A stretch of 64,000 bases of DNA, taken from positions 34,852 to 98,851 of the forward strand of contig CAAEUX010000034.1 in NCBI GenBank assembly GCA_900759335.1. The letters run 5' to 3'. Numbering within the stretch: the stretch's first letter is position 1; each line of letters starts with the position of its first letter. The position numbers were made by a program, and so were the translations under genes. Origin of the DNA: an uncultured Collinsella sp. (lineage in GTDB: Bacteria > Actinomycetota > Coriobacteriia > Coriobacteriales > Coriobacteriaceae). Under the pieces are notes generated by a model. It did no database searches. It was not told the origin of the DNA and saw only the letters and a program-made list of their open reading frames with translations. Below, piece after piece: positions 9,869 through 17,360 of the stretch.

Positions 9869-10295
9869 GTTGTTCACTCCCTCCTGAATCCCATGCCGGA
9901 GAGACCCTGCCGACGTTGCCCCGGACCGCCCGTGGTCCGGCATCGGCGTATCGAGTGCATGCGGCGAAACAGGCACTTCGATAGAATTCCTCCAACGATA
10001 TACAGGTTTAATATACGCAGTTGCAGGGGGCAAACTTGAGCATAGGCCCTGCAATACGGGTGTATTGCAGGGGTTTTGGCAGGTTGGAATTATTCTCTAG
10101 AAGCTATAAAGGTGAGTGTATTACATGCGTACACCTCTGAGATTTTTACGCACTCTCATTTTGGATGTACTACGCTTGTATTCGTGTTAATGGTTATTTA
10201 CTTGAGCGAAATAAAGTAATAGTTATAAGATGCTCGGGTATCGGCATGTGCCGCATTTGACCGACTATATTGCACGCTCATTAAGGGGGCCAGTG
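9869..10295. other. Divergent intergenic region, hydN / toxin-antitoxin
   Basis: 427 bases between divergent units. It contains a GC hairpin in the hydN leader (CCGGACC 9921-9927 with GGTCCGG 9934-9940), a possible minus-strand -10 TATATT near 10010, a perfect 26-base palindrome (listed separately), and an AT-rich stretch from 10130 to 10230 that should hold the antitoxin promoter. A partial inverted repeat TTTACTT/AAAGTAA around 10197-10219 could be the autoregulatory operator of the toxin-antitoxin pair. No gene is supported. Confidence 0.5.
10047..10072. promoter_or_regulatory. Perfect palindrome upstream of the formate hydrogenlyase operon
   Basis: CCCTGCAATAC (10047-10057) and GTATTGCAGGG (10062-10072) are exact inverted repeats around GGGT. 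It lies about 180 bases upstream of hydN on its transcribed side. The form suits a dimeric transcription factor operator; the regulator is unknown. Confidence 0.5.
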
Positions 10296-10619
10296 ATGTC
10301 ATCGACTCAAAAAAGAGCCATCCTGCAGGTGCGCATTCGCGAGGAAGACAAGCAGCATGCCGAGCATCTCTACGACGCCATGGGCACATCGCTTGCCGAG
10401 GCCGTTCGCCTTTTTGTCGCGCAGAGCATTTTGATGCGCAAGCTTCCCTTTCAGCCGGTCGCCGTGCGCTCAAAGGACGGCACCGCCGCCTATGGATCGC
10501 TCAAAGCATATGGGGACCCCAATCGCCGCTCCGAGGAGCGCAATGCCTGGATTGAGTACCTTGCTACAGAAAGCGACGATTCGATTTTGGGTCCCGAGGA
10601 AGTAGATATCCATGAGTAG
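10296..10619 (+). CDS. RelB/DinJ-type antitoxin
   Basis: 107 residues. The N-terminal half (ILQVRIREEDKQHAEHLYDA, then GTSLAEAVRLFVAQSI) has the ribbon-helix-helix pattern of DinJ/RelB antitoxins, which bind their own promoter and neutralise a toxin. The ATG at 10296 follows AAGGGGG; a GTG one codon earlier is possible. The acidic C-terminal tail (ESDDSILGPEEVDIHE) would be the toxin-binding segment. The stop overlaps the toxin start by 8 bases, the usual coupled arrangement. Confidence 0.8.
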   Translation: MSSTQKRAILQVRIREEDKQHAEHLYDAMGTSLAEAVRLFVAQSILMRKLPFQPVAVRSKDGTAAYGSLKAYGDPNRRSEERNAWIEYLATESDDSILGPEEVDIHE

Positions 10620-11088
10620 CACCATCATCGACGAGACCGTCATCCTACGCTACCTGCTTGACGACGACGAAGTTCTGTCACCGCGCGCCGCCAAGGTCAT
10701 CGCCACACGCACCGCTCGCGTCTACCCCGAAATCATCACGCGCGTCGTGGTCACGCTGCGCGACGTCTATAAGGTTCCCCGCGTTGAGATTGCTGCGGCC
10801 TTGAAAAGGCTGCTCGATGACGTCATGGTCGACGAGCCCACCGTTGTCGCCCTTGCCGTCAAACTCTTTGGCAAGACCCATATGGACTTTACCGACTGCC
10901 TCCTCGCAGCCCGAACCGCCATCTGCAACGATGATGTCGTGAGCTTTGGCAAGCCCATCATCCAAGGCATGATCGATTACCGCCGCAAGCGCCAAACCGC
11001 AGCCGACGCTCGCGACCGCGCCGCCGAAGCCCGCAGCCGAAGCACCGACTCCACCATCGACAAACTCCGCCACCGCCCTCGCAGCTAA
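10612..11088 (+). CDS. PIN-domain toxin (VapC-like ribonuclease)
   Basis: 158 residues. A PIN-like pattern is visible: Asp near residue 7 (IIDETVILRYLL), a central acidic/helical region, and the C-terminal acidic site MDFTDCLLAAR around residue 101, which would bind the metal ions of a ribonuclease. The last about 30 residues form a basic, low-complexity tail (RKRQTAADARDRAAEARSRS). It overlaps the antitoxin gene by 8 bases. PIN toxins are usually paired with VapB/AbrB-type antitoxins rather than DinJ-type ones, so the pairing is unusual. A palindromic repeat follows the stop. Confidence 0.75.
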   Translation: MSSTIIDETVILRYLLDDDEVLSPRAAKVIATRTARVYPEIITRVVVTLRDVYKVPRVEIAAALKRLLDDVMVDEPTVVALAVKLFGKTHMDFTDCLLAARTAICNDDVVSFGKPIIQGMIDYRRKRQTAADARDRAAEARSRSTDSTIDKLRHRPRS

Positions 11089-11101
11089 CCCCATCCCCTC
11101 C

Positions 11102-11172
11102 TAAGTTGCGGTGAAATACGGACTGTTTCATGCCTTTAAAGGCCTCAACAGTCCGTATTTCACCGCAACTTA
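11102..11172. repeat. Dispersed palindromic repeat, copy 1
   Basis: A 25-bp perfect stem: an arm starting AAGTTGCGGTGAAATACGG at 11103, and its complement ending at 11171, with a loop of about 19 bases. It lies between two convergent genes, where it could act as a bidirectional terminator. Related copies are at 12386, 30656 and 51419. Confidence 0.9.
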
Positions 11173-11198
11173 TTGAAGGTGGACCGCGAACGATTTCT

Positions 11199-12221
11199 CT
11201 ATCGGGATTCGGCGTAGGGTTTTGTTGTCGGAATGCCGTAACCGCGCATCATGGCACCGAACGATTCTACGTCGTAGGTGTCCGAGAGTTTGAAATGAAT
11301 GATGTTGTGGCCCATGGCGCGAAGGTTCGCGTCGCGCATGAGGGCCGCTCGATACGTTTTTACCGCCGCCCGCTCTGCATCATTTTGAGCCTCGTTTTCA
11401 AACTTGCCTAGCCCATGCAGCTCTGCCAGCGTCCATGAGCCGTCTGGCATCTGCCAGCCATAATCTGCTAGATAATAGCCAGCGTTTCCCGGCCGCGTTA
11501 TCTCAACTTGAAGCTCGGGCGCGGCAACCCCAGCGAGAATCATCGCTGCTCTCGCCTCAGACTCACCGCCATTGTCTGACCTGCCGTCCATATACTCAAA
11601 AACGTCAAAAGCACGCGCGATGCCATGCAACCCTCGGCAATTTGCCTGCGCATATGCTCGCAGCTCTTCGCGTTCGACATTGTACTCACGGGCCAAGCCA
11701 TCGACATAACCCAGCGCATAGCGAAAGGCGCTCGATCGCGCGATATCAACAACCGTTCGACACGGATCCGTCAGTGTAAACAGACCAAGTCGCCACACTT
11801 CGCCCGGGCGCCAGCGCTTGTATTCAACGAACTCATACGTATCACGCCTTGTAGACCGTGGCAGCAGCACTTGCACTTTATCCAGAAGCGTATACGCCGA
11901 GCCGATGCCGTAGAGCAGCGCTGCTGTCGCTCCGCAAAACACAGCATCCGGTTCAACGACCGCAATAGCGGATGCCAGCTGAAAGATACGATCTTCAACC
12001 CCAAGATTATTCCAATAGACCGGATCCGCATACAAGTGGTTGTAAAGACGAAGCATGAGCTCTTCCTGCATAAGCTCACGCGCACGGCGTTCATTCCAAG
12101 GATCAATTGTTATAAGCAGCTGTCCATCTTGATGAATTCCAACGGCCGAGAATAGCATCCTTGCATATGACTGCGGAAAATGTTTGCCTTTATCGAGCAT
12201 GGCCAACCCCATAACCATCAC
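11199..12221 (-). CDS. AbiEi-like / DUF559-like protein of unknown function
   Basis: About 340 residues. I do not recognise a firm family. The first two thirds look like the AbiEi antitoxin-like fold often annotated in actinobacteria (VFCGATAALLYGIG, LLPRSTRRDTYEFVEY, LTDPCRTVVDIARS). The end (YYLADYGW, then WTLAELHGLGKFE) resembles the Asp...Glu-x-x-Gly...Lys layout of small restriction-endonuclease-like (Vsr/DUF559) domains. The start is uncertain: GTG 12221, ATG 12218, ATG 12212 or ATG 12200, none with a strong ribosome site. The gene is bracketed by two copies of the palindromic repeat and sits beside a toxin-antitoxin pair, suggesting an accessory island. Confidence 0.6.
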   Translation of the reverse strand: MMVMGLAMLDKGKHFPQSYARMLFSAVGIHQDGQLLITIDPWNERRARELMQEELMLRLYNHLYADPVYWNNLGVEDRIFQLASAIAVVEPDAVFCGATAALLYGIGSAYTLLDKVQVLLPRSTRRDTYEFVEYKRWRPGEVWRLGLFTLTDPCRTVVDIARSSAFRYALGYVDGLAREYNVEREELRAYAQANCRGLHGIARAFDVFEYMDGRSDNGGESEARAAMILAGVAAPELQVEITRPGNAGYYLADYGWQMPDGSWTLAELHGLGKFENEAQNDAERAAVKTYRAALMRDANLRAMGHNIIHFKLSDTYDVESFGAMMRGYGIPTTKPYAESR

Positions 12222-12385
12222 GGCGGAGAGAATACCATTACGCTATCGCATGCTTCCGTCCGCAGGCCTTGCCAAAAGCTGACCAAAAGCTTGACGCCGC
12301 AGGTCAGAGCTTCAAAAAATATTTCCACTCTCGGTAGACGGTCGCTACGACCCTCCCAACGGCATCAAAATCCAACCTTACAAAT

Positions 12386-12452
12386 AGTTGCGGTGAAATA
12401 CGGACTACATGGGCCATAAAAGCCGAAAAACAGTCCGTATTTCACCGCAACT
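12386..12452. repeat. Dispersed palindromic repeat, copy 2
   Basis: A 21-bp stem made of AGTTGCGGTGAAATACGGAC plus T (from 12386) and its exact complement ending at 12452, with a different loop from copy 1. It lies upstream of the AbiEi-like gene and beyond the tRNA operon terminator. Confidence 0.9.
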
Positions 12453-12491
12453 TAGAAGGGGATGTGAGGTCCCGGCATGCATATGAAAACA

Positions 12492-12517
12492 GCTCTGGCA
12501 CCAAATGGAGCCAGAGC
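12492..12517 (-). terminator. Terminator of the tRNA-Pro/tRNA-Gly unit
   Basis: GCTCTGGC (12492-12499) pairs with GCCAGAGC (12510-12517). On the minus strand the RNA continues TGTTTTC, a short U-tract after the hairpin and downstream of tRNA-Gly. Confidence 0.7.
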
Positions 12518-12532
12518 CGTTCGTCTATCTTT

Positions 12533-12606
12533 TGGAGCGGGCGACGGGAATCGAACCCGCGTCATCAGCTTGGAAGGCTGGGGTTCTACCATTGAACTAC
12601 GCCCGC
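12533..12606 (-). tRNA. tRNA-Gly (anticodon TCC)
   Basis: The minus-strand sequence starts GCGGGCGTAGTTCAATGGTA and folds as a complete cloverleaf: 7-bp acceptor stem closing with CGCCCGC, anticodon loop CTTCCAA giving TCC, T-arm GGGTTCGATTCCC, and an encoded CCA end at 12533-12535. It lies six bases after tRNA-Pro. Confidence 0.96.
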
Positions 12607-12612
12607 AAGATA

Positions 12613-12689
12613 TGGTCGGGACGACAGGATTTGAACCTGCGACATCCTGCTCCCAAAGCAGGCGCGCTACCAAACTGCGCCACGTCCCG
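12613..12689 (-). tRNA. tRNA-Pro (anticodon TGG)
   Basis: The minus-strand sequence starts CGGGACGTGGCGCAGTTTGG and folds with acceptor CGGGACG/CGTCCCG, anticodon stem CTGCT/AGCAG around the loop containing TGG, T-arm with GGTTCAAATCC, and an encoded CCA (12613-12615). First gene of a two-tRNA transcript. Confidence 0.96.
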
Positions 12690-12780
12690 AAGGTGTTGAG
12701 CAGCTAAGGTCTAAACCTTGCGTGTCCCAAAGCGAAGGAAATTATAGGGGAGACTCCCCGCCTGTGCAAGCGCAGAAACC

Positions 12781-14139
12781 CTAGCTCCTCGAATGTGCAA
12801 CAAAACGACTATGGAGCAGGCCGATTACAAAGGCAACCACGGCAACCGGCGCCCACGCGGCACCGATATTCGCCAGCGGCAGCACATCAAACGGTAGCCA
12901 CGCGCCCGCGAAAAACGCATCGCGGACCGAAGTGATCACACTCTGCACGGCAACCACGCCGCCGACCCAGACCCACACCTGCGGATGCGCGTCGCAAAAG
13001 CCGTGCACCAAGCCCATCAGCACCAGCACGATGGCAACGGGATACAAGGCGTTGAGCATGGGCACCGAGAACACGAGGATCACGTCGAGGCCCACGTTGG
13101 AGAGCACGCACGAAAACGCCGCGAACACAAAGGCGAGAATCGCGAAGGGGCGGCGCATGGCCTCATCGGAAGCCTCCGCTCCCCCTTTAACCACATACGT
13201 CTCGCAGAAGTAACGAGAGCAGCAGCTAATAAGACCGATGCACACGTTCATGCAGGCTAGGAAGAAAATCGCAAAGACCACGACCGTGCCGGCAAGACCA
13301 AAGTGTATAGAGGCCGAACGCGCAAGGATCGCGGCGCCGTTGGTGGCATCGGGCATAACCGTGCCGAGCTGCATGCCTGCAAGCGCCAGGCCGCAGTAGA
13401 TGATGGCCATGAGCACACCGGCGATCACACCGGAGCGTGAGATCTCGAAGGCCACGCGCTTATCGTCGGTAACACCCAACTCGTGGATGGTCTCGGCGAT
13501 GATGATGCCGAAGGCGAGCGACGCGAGCAGGTCCATGGTCTGATAGCCAGTCAAAAAGCCCTGCACGGCGGCGCCTGCATCGTAGGGAGCCTGAGGCGCG
13601 GCAGCGGGACCAAGCGGCGAGATCACAGCAGCACCCACGACCAGCACGATGAGCGCAATGAGCGCGGGGCCCGTAATGCGGCCGAGCACGCGCGTGATGA
13701 CACCCGGGCGCAGCGTGAGCACAAACGCGACGACGAAGAACCCGATGGCAAACACCAGACGTGCCGTGCCGAGCGAAACGCCCTCGGGTAGCAGCGGCAC
13801 CAGCATTTCGAAGGCCGTAGAGCTTGTGCGAGGAATGGCCAGGCACGGACCGATGGTCAGATAGACCGCCGCAACGAAGAATTCGCCAAACTTGGGATGC
13901 ACGCGGCCGGCAAGCTCGCGCGCCGTTCCGGCAAGCGCCACGGCGATAAAGCCCATGACGGGCAGGCCGATGGCAGCTATGAGAAAGCCGAGCATGGCAA
14001 CCGGCGTGGCAGAGCCTGCCTGCAGCGCCAGCAGCGGCGGAATAATGAGGTTGCCGGCGCCAAAGAGCATCGAGAACAGGGCGATGCCGACGGTAACGAC
14101 ATGGTCGGAACGTAGACCACGCGAGGCGGATGAGGCCAT
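12781..14139 (-). CDS. brnQ: Branched-chain amino acid transporter, BrnQ (LIVCS) family
   Basis: 452 residues with about twelve hydrophobic helices. The N-terminus GIALFSMLFGAGNLIIPPLL is the BrnQ signature, and SLAFGIIIAETIHELG near residue 210 is also typical. It would import leucine, isoleucine and valine with sodium or protons. Start ATG 14139 has AAAGGTGC upstream. A strong terminator separates it from the selenium operon upstream, so it is probably its own transcript; the tRNA genes lie downstream. Confidence 0.9.
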   Translation of the reverse strand: MASSASRGLRSDHVVTVGIALFSMLFGAGNLIIPPLLALQAGSATPVAMLGFLIAAIGLPVMGFIAVALAGTARELAGRVHPKFGEFFVAAVYLTIGPCLAIPRTSSTAFEMLVPLLPEGVSLGTARLVFAIGFFVVAFVLTLRPGVITRVLGRITGPALIALIVLVVGAAVISPLGPAAAPQAPYDAGAAVQGFLTGYQTMDLLASLAFGIIIAETIHELGVTDDKRVAFEISRSGVIAGVLMAIIYCGLALAGMQLGTVMPDATNGAAILARSASIHFGLAGTVVVFAIFFLACMNVCIGLISCCSRYFCETYVVKGGAEASDEAMRRPFAILAFVFAAFSCVLSNVGLDVILVFSVPMLNALYPVAIVLVLMGLVHGFCDAHPQVWVWVGGVVAVQSVITSVRDAFFAGAWLPFDVLPLANIGAAWAPVAVVAFVIGLLHSRFVAHSRS

Positions 14140-14167
14140 GAGAGCACCTTTCGAATCAAAACAAAAA

Positions 14168-14192
14168 CGGGACGGGCAAAAGACCCGTCCCG
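14168..14192 (-). terminator. Terminator of the selenium operon
   Basis: CGGGACGGG (14168-14176) pairs with CCCGTCCCG (14184-14192). On the minus strand the hairpin is followed by TTTTTGTTTTG, a clear intrinsic terminator after the cysteine-desulfurase-like gene. Confidence 0.9.
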
Positions 14193-14215
14193 CAAGTATA
14201 AACGGTCTAGCAGCT

Positions 14216-15355
14216 TTAGCAGGCTAAATCGCGCAAAGCGCCAATCGCGGTGTCGACTTCTTCGTCCGTATTGAAATACCCAAACGAGAAACGAACGACG
14301 CCCTGACGCTCGGTCCCCAGCGCACGGTGCATGAGCGGGGCGCAATGGGCACCGGGACGGGTCGCAATCCCCCACCCTTGCATGAGCGCATCCGAGATCT
14401 CGGCCGAATCGATATCGCCCACGTTGAGCGAGACGATCGCCGAGCGCACGGGCTGGTCAAACGCACCGTAGAGCGCAATGCCGGGGATTTCGCGAACACC
14501 GGCGAGGAAACGCTCGGCGAGCGTGCGTTCGCGAGCTGCAATCGTCTCCACCCCGCCCTGGGCCTCGATAAAGTCGAGACCAGCGGAAAGTCCTGCGATG
14601 CCGTGACCGTTGAGCGTGCCCGCCTCAAGACGCGTGGGCCACTCAAGCGGCTGCAGCGCATCGAAACTGTGCACGCCCGTGCCACCCATGGCCCACGGAG
14701 CCACGTCAATGCCCTCCGCCACGGCCAAGCCGCCGGTCCCCTGCGGACCCATGAGCCCCTTGTGGCCGGTAAAGCACACAATGTCGAGCCCCATGGCCTG
14801 CATATCGATACGCTCCGTACCGGCAGACTGCGAGGCATCGACGATCACGAGCGCACCGGCCGTATGGGCCATGGCGGCCACACGCGCAATGTCGACCGAG
14901 TTGCCGGTCACATTGGAGGCGTGCGTCACCACCACGGCACGCGTGCCCGGCGTGACCAGCTGCTCGAGCTCGTCGTAGTCGAGTACGCCGTTCGCGTCGC
15001 AGCCCGAATGCTCAACTGTCACGCCTTGCTCGGCAGCCAAGCGGTTGAGCGGGCGCAGCACGGAGTTATGCTCGAGCACCGTCGTAACCACACGGTCGCC
15101 GGGGCGTACCACGCCATTGATGACGGTGTTGAGCGCCGCGGTGGAGTTGGGCGTAAAACAAACATGGTCAGCACGCGGGCAGCCCAGCAAACGCGCAAGC
15201 TTGGCGCGGCAGCCGTGGATGGTACGCGCCGCGTCAAGCGCGCCCGACGTCGCGCCGCGTCCGGCATTGCCGAGCGAGCACATCGCCTGCGTCACGGCAT
15301 CGATGACCGTCTGCGGCTTGTGCATGGTCGTCGCCGCGTTATCCAGGTAGATCAT
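14216..15355 (-). CDS. Cysteine desulfurase family PLP enzyme (selenium cluster type)
   Basis: 379-residue class V aminotransferase fold. The N-terminus MIYLDNAATT, the PLP-lysine motif CFTGHKGLMGPQGTGGL near residue 200 and the late ARPGAHCAPLMH segment with the likely persulfide/perselenide cysteine match the short NifS-like subfamily (known as TIGR01977) found beside YedF and SelD. It probably removes S or Se from (seleno)cysteine to supply selenide or selenophosphate synthesis. ATG 15355 (GGGAGG seven bases upstream) overlaps the previous gene by 4 bases. The exact substrate cannot be read from sequence. Confidence 0.85.
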   Translation of the reverse strand: MIYLDNAATTMHKPQTVIDAVTQAMCSLGNAGRGATSGALDAARTIHGCRAKLARLLGCPRADHVCFTPNSTAALNTVINGVVRPGDRVVTTVLEHNSVLRPLNRLAAEQGVTVEHSGCDANGVLDYDELEQLVTPGTRAVVVTHASNVTGNSVDIARVAAMAHTAGALVIVDASQSAGTERIDMQAMGLDIVCFTGHKGLMGPQGTGGLAVAEGIDVAPWAMGGTGVHSFDALQPLEWPTRLEAGTLNGHGIAGLSAGLDFIEAQGGVETIAARERTLAERFLAGVREIPGIALYGAFDQPVRSAIVSLNVGDIDSAEISDALMQGWGIATRPGAHCAPLMHRALGTERQGVVRFSFGYFNTDEEVDTAIGALRDLAC

Positions 15356-15603
15356 CGCACGACCTCCCACATATCAATCACGGTAAAGCCCTCGGTGGGG
15401 ACGCCCGCCGCGGCAAGCTCGCCGCGCAGCAGGTCCTCATCGGCAGGCAACGCCTTCCACGCCAGACCGCAGCCGGCAGCGACCTCCCCGGGCACGGGAA
15501 TCGTTCGCCCGGGAAGGCCGCGCTCGATGCACAGGGACTCGCAGCCCATGGCGGCCGCCGTGGTGGGAAACGTGATGACAAGCGCCGGGCGCTTCTCCCT
15601 CAT
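15352..15603 (-). CDS. DUF3343 putative Se/S carrier-like protein
   Basis: 83 residues, resembling DUF3343 proteins, small partners of YedF and NifS-like enzymes that are thought to carry sulfur or selenium. Visible are a beta-strand start (ALVITFPTTAAAMGCESLC), a conserved central segment GRTIPVPGEVAAGCGLAWKA with the cysteine likely to carry the chalcogen, and a C-terminal VIDMWEVV. I start at ATG 15603 with GGAG eight bases upstream, rejecting a TTG five codons earlier. It overlaps the next gene by 4 bases and follows yedF. Confidence 0.8.
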   Translation of the reverse strand: MREKRPALVITFPTTAAAMGCESLCIERGLPGRTIPVPGEVAAGCGLAWKALPADEDLLRGELAAAGVPTEGFTVIDMWEVVR

Positions 15604-15622
15604 GGTAACTCCAACCAATACG

Positions 15623-16249
15623 CTACGGGCGCACGACGCGCACGGCCTGCTCCATCTTCTCCACGATCACGTACATGTTGGTGACCTCGCCCACCGCAAG
15701 CTGGTCTTTAATGCCATAGTGGTCCAGGCAGGTCCCGCAGGTGAGAATCTCGACGCCCTGCTCCGCCAGGCCCTTCAGGTCATCGAGCACCGGCGAACCC
15801 TCTACGGTGAGCTTGGCGCCGCCGTTGTAGAACAGCATGGTCGCGGGCAGCTCCTCCTGCTGCGTCACGGCAAAGATGAAGGCCTTCATGAGCTTGTGGC
15901 CCAGCTCGTCGTCGCCGCGGCCCATGCAGTCGGTATAGACGGAAATGACGAGTTTGCCCTTGCCGGCACTGGCGTCGCAGAAAGCGGCACCGTCCTGCTC
16001 GGGATCAGCCACGGCAACGGCGCCAGAGGTCGCCACGGTCACGTGCCACTCGGCGTCCGAGATCTTCTCGACCGAGGCCGTGCAGCCCTTCTCCTGCGCC
16101 ATCTTGGAGATGTTCTTGACGGCGGTCTCGTTGTCGACCGAGGTCACGACGGCGCCCTCGCCATTGAGCTGCTTGAGGGCCTTAAGCGTCTTGACGACGG
16201 GCAGCGGGCAGGCATCGCCCATGGCATTGACTTCAATCTTGGTAGACAT
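15623..16249 (-). CDS. yedF: Selenium metabolism protein YedF
   Basis: 208 residues in two domains. Residues 1-75 are a TusA/SirA-like sulfur carrier fold with the MGDACPLPVVKT motif, whose cysteine is the usual chalcogen-carrying residue. Residues 95-208 are a DsrE-like domain with ISVYTDCMGRGDDELG and EILTCGTCLDHYG. This two-domain form is the YedF associated with selenium-using organisms. The start is ATG 16249, with GAAAGGAA ahead of it. It lies 61 bases after selD in the same direction, consistent with delivery of Se to SelD or to selenophosphate users. Confidence 0.9.
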   Translation of the reverse strand: MSTKIEVNAMGDACPLPVVKTLKALKQLNGEGAVVTSVDNETAVKNISKMAQEKGCTASVEKISDAEWHVTVATSGAVAVADPEQDGAAFCDASAGKGKLVISVYTDCMGRGDDELGHKLMKAFIFAVTQQEELPATMLFYNGGAKLTVEGSPVLDDLKGLAEQGVEILTCGTCLDHYGIKDQLAVGEVTNMYVIVEKMEQAVRVVRP

Positions 16250-16310
16250 AGCAAATTCCTTTCGAAAGAACCGTTCTAGAGAACGGCAAACAGTTACATA
16301 AACGTGCGGG

Positions 16311-17360
16311 CTAGCGAACAACGCGGACGGCAGGACCGCCCAGCTCCGCCTCGCACACGCGCCCGACGACGGCCGCGATGCGCCCCTCGGCATCCAGGCG
16401 ACGCGCAAGCTCATCCACATCCCTCGCGGGCGCCGCAATAAGCAAACCACCCGAAGTCTGCGGATCGTACAGCGCATCCAACATGCCCGGCTCCAGGTCA
16501 TCGTCAGCCGTCACGCGCGGGCCAAAGAAGTCCTGGTTGCGGTAGGAGCCCGCGGGGATAATGCCCAGACGCGCCATGTCGAGCACCTGGTCAAAGAGCG
16601 GCACCGACCCCGACGCAAGCTCAACCTGCACGCCCGAGCCCTCAGCCATCTCGCACGCGTGCCCGATCAGGCCAAAGCCCGTGATGTCGGTACAGCCGTG
16701 AAGCTCGAGTCCCTCGGCCAGGCGAATCGGGGCCTCGTTGAGGGTGCGCATCGAGTCAAACATGGCTGCGGCCTCGTCCTGCTCGATAAGCTCGCCCTTA
16801 ATGGCCGTGGTGATAATGCCCGAGCCGATCGCCTTGGTCAGCAGCAGAGCATCGCCCACGTGCGCGCCGCTGTTGGCGAGCATGCGGTCGAGCGCGACAA
16901 AACCGCTCACGGACAGGCCGTACTTGGGCTCGTCGTCGTTGATGGTGTGACCGCCCGCGATGGAGCAACCCGCCTCGACGCACTTGTCGGCGCCGCCCGC
17001 CAGAATCTGACCGGCAACCTCAACGCCCAGACAGCTCGGGATGCAAAGCAGGTTCATGGCATGGCTCGGCCGCCCGCCCATGGCGTAAATGTCCGACAGC
17101 GAGTTGGCCGCGGCGATCTGGCCAAACAGAAACGGGTCGTCGACCATCGGCGGAAAGAAGTCGATGGACTGCACGAGCCCCAGGTTCTCCCCTACGCGGA
17201 AGACGCTCGCATCGTCGGAGGTATCGAACCCCACGAGCAGGTTGTCGTTATGCACATTGGGTAAATCACCCAGGACCTGGGCGAGGGCTCCGGGAGCCAA
17301 CTTAGCGGCTCAACCGCTCGCGGCCGTCATGGACGTGAGCCTCATGGTGTCCTTAGCCAT
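16311..17360 (-). CDS. selD: Selenide, water dikinase, itself a selenoprotein
   Basis: Makes selenophosphate from selenide and ATP, the donor for Sec-tRNA synthesis. An in-frame TGA at 17310-17312 hides the true N-terminus. Read as selenocysteine, translation starts at ATG 17360 (GAAGGGGG upstream) and gives 349 residues beginning MAKDTMRLTSMTAASG-U-AAK, with U at position 17 where other SelD proteins have the catalytic Cys/Sec, next to the essential lysine. The ATP-binding body follows (LLVGFDTSDDASVF, DINAMGG-like DIYAMGG, CSIAGGHTIND, DITGFGLIGHACEMAEGSG, DPQTSGGLL). It overlaps the glycosyltransferase gene by 8 bases. A truncated gene starting at a later codon would lack the catalytic residue. 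Confidence 0.93.
17268..17312 (-). promoter_or_regulatory. Selenocysteine UGA codon and SECIS region of selD
   Basis: The UGA is 17310-17312. Two downstream hairpins are possible on the minus strand: GGCTC/GAGCC starting about 11 bases after the UGA, and CCCAG/CTGGG starting about 29 bases after it with loop GUC. Which one SelB recognises cannot be decided by eye; the second is nearer the usual apical-loop position. Confidence 0.7.

Noticed and set aside
17300..17312. Internal start of selD downstream of the TGA
   Set aside because: It would remove the catalytic Sec/Lys segment; the upstream ATG has a good ribosome site and the family sequence continues across the TGA.
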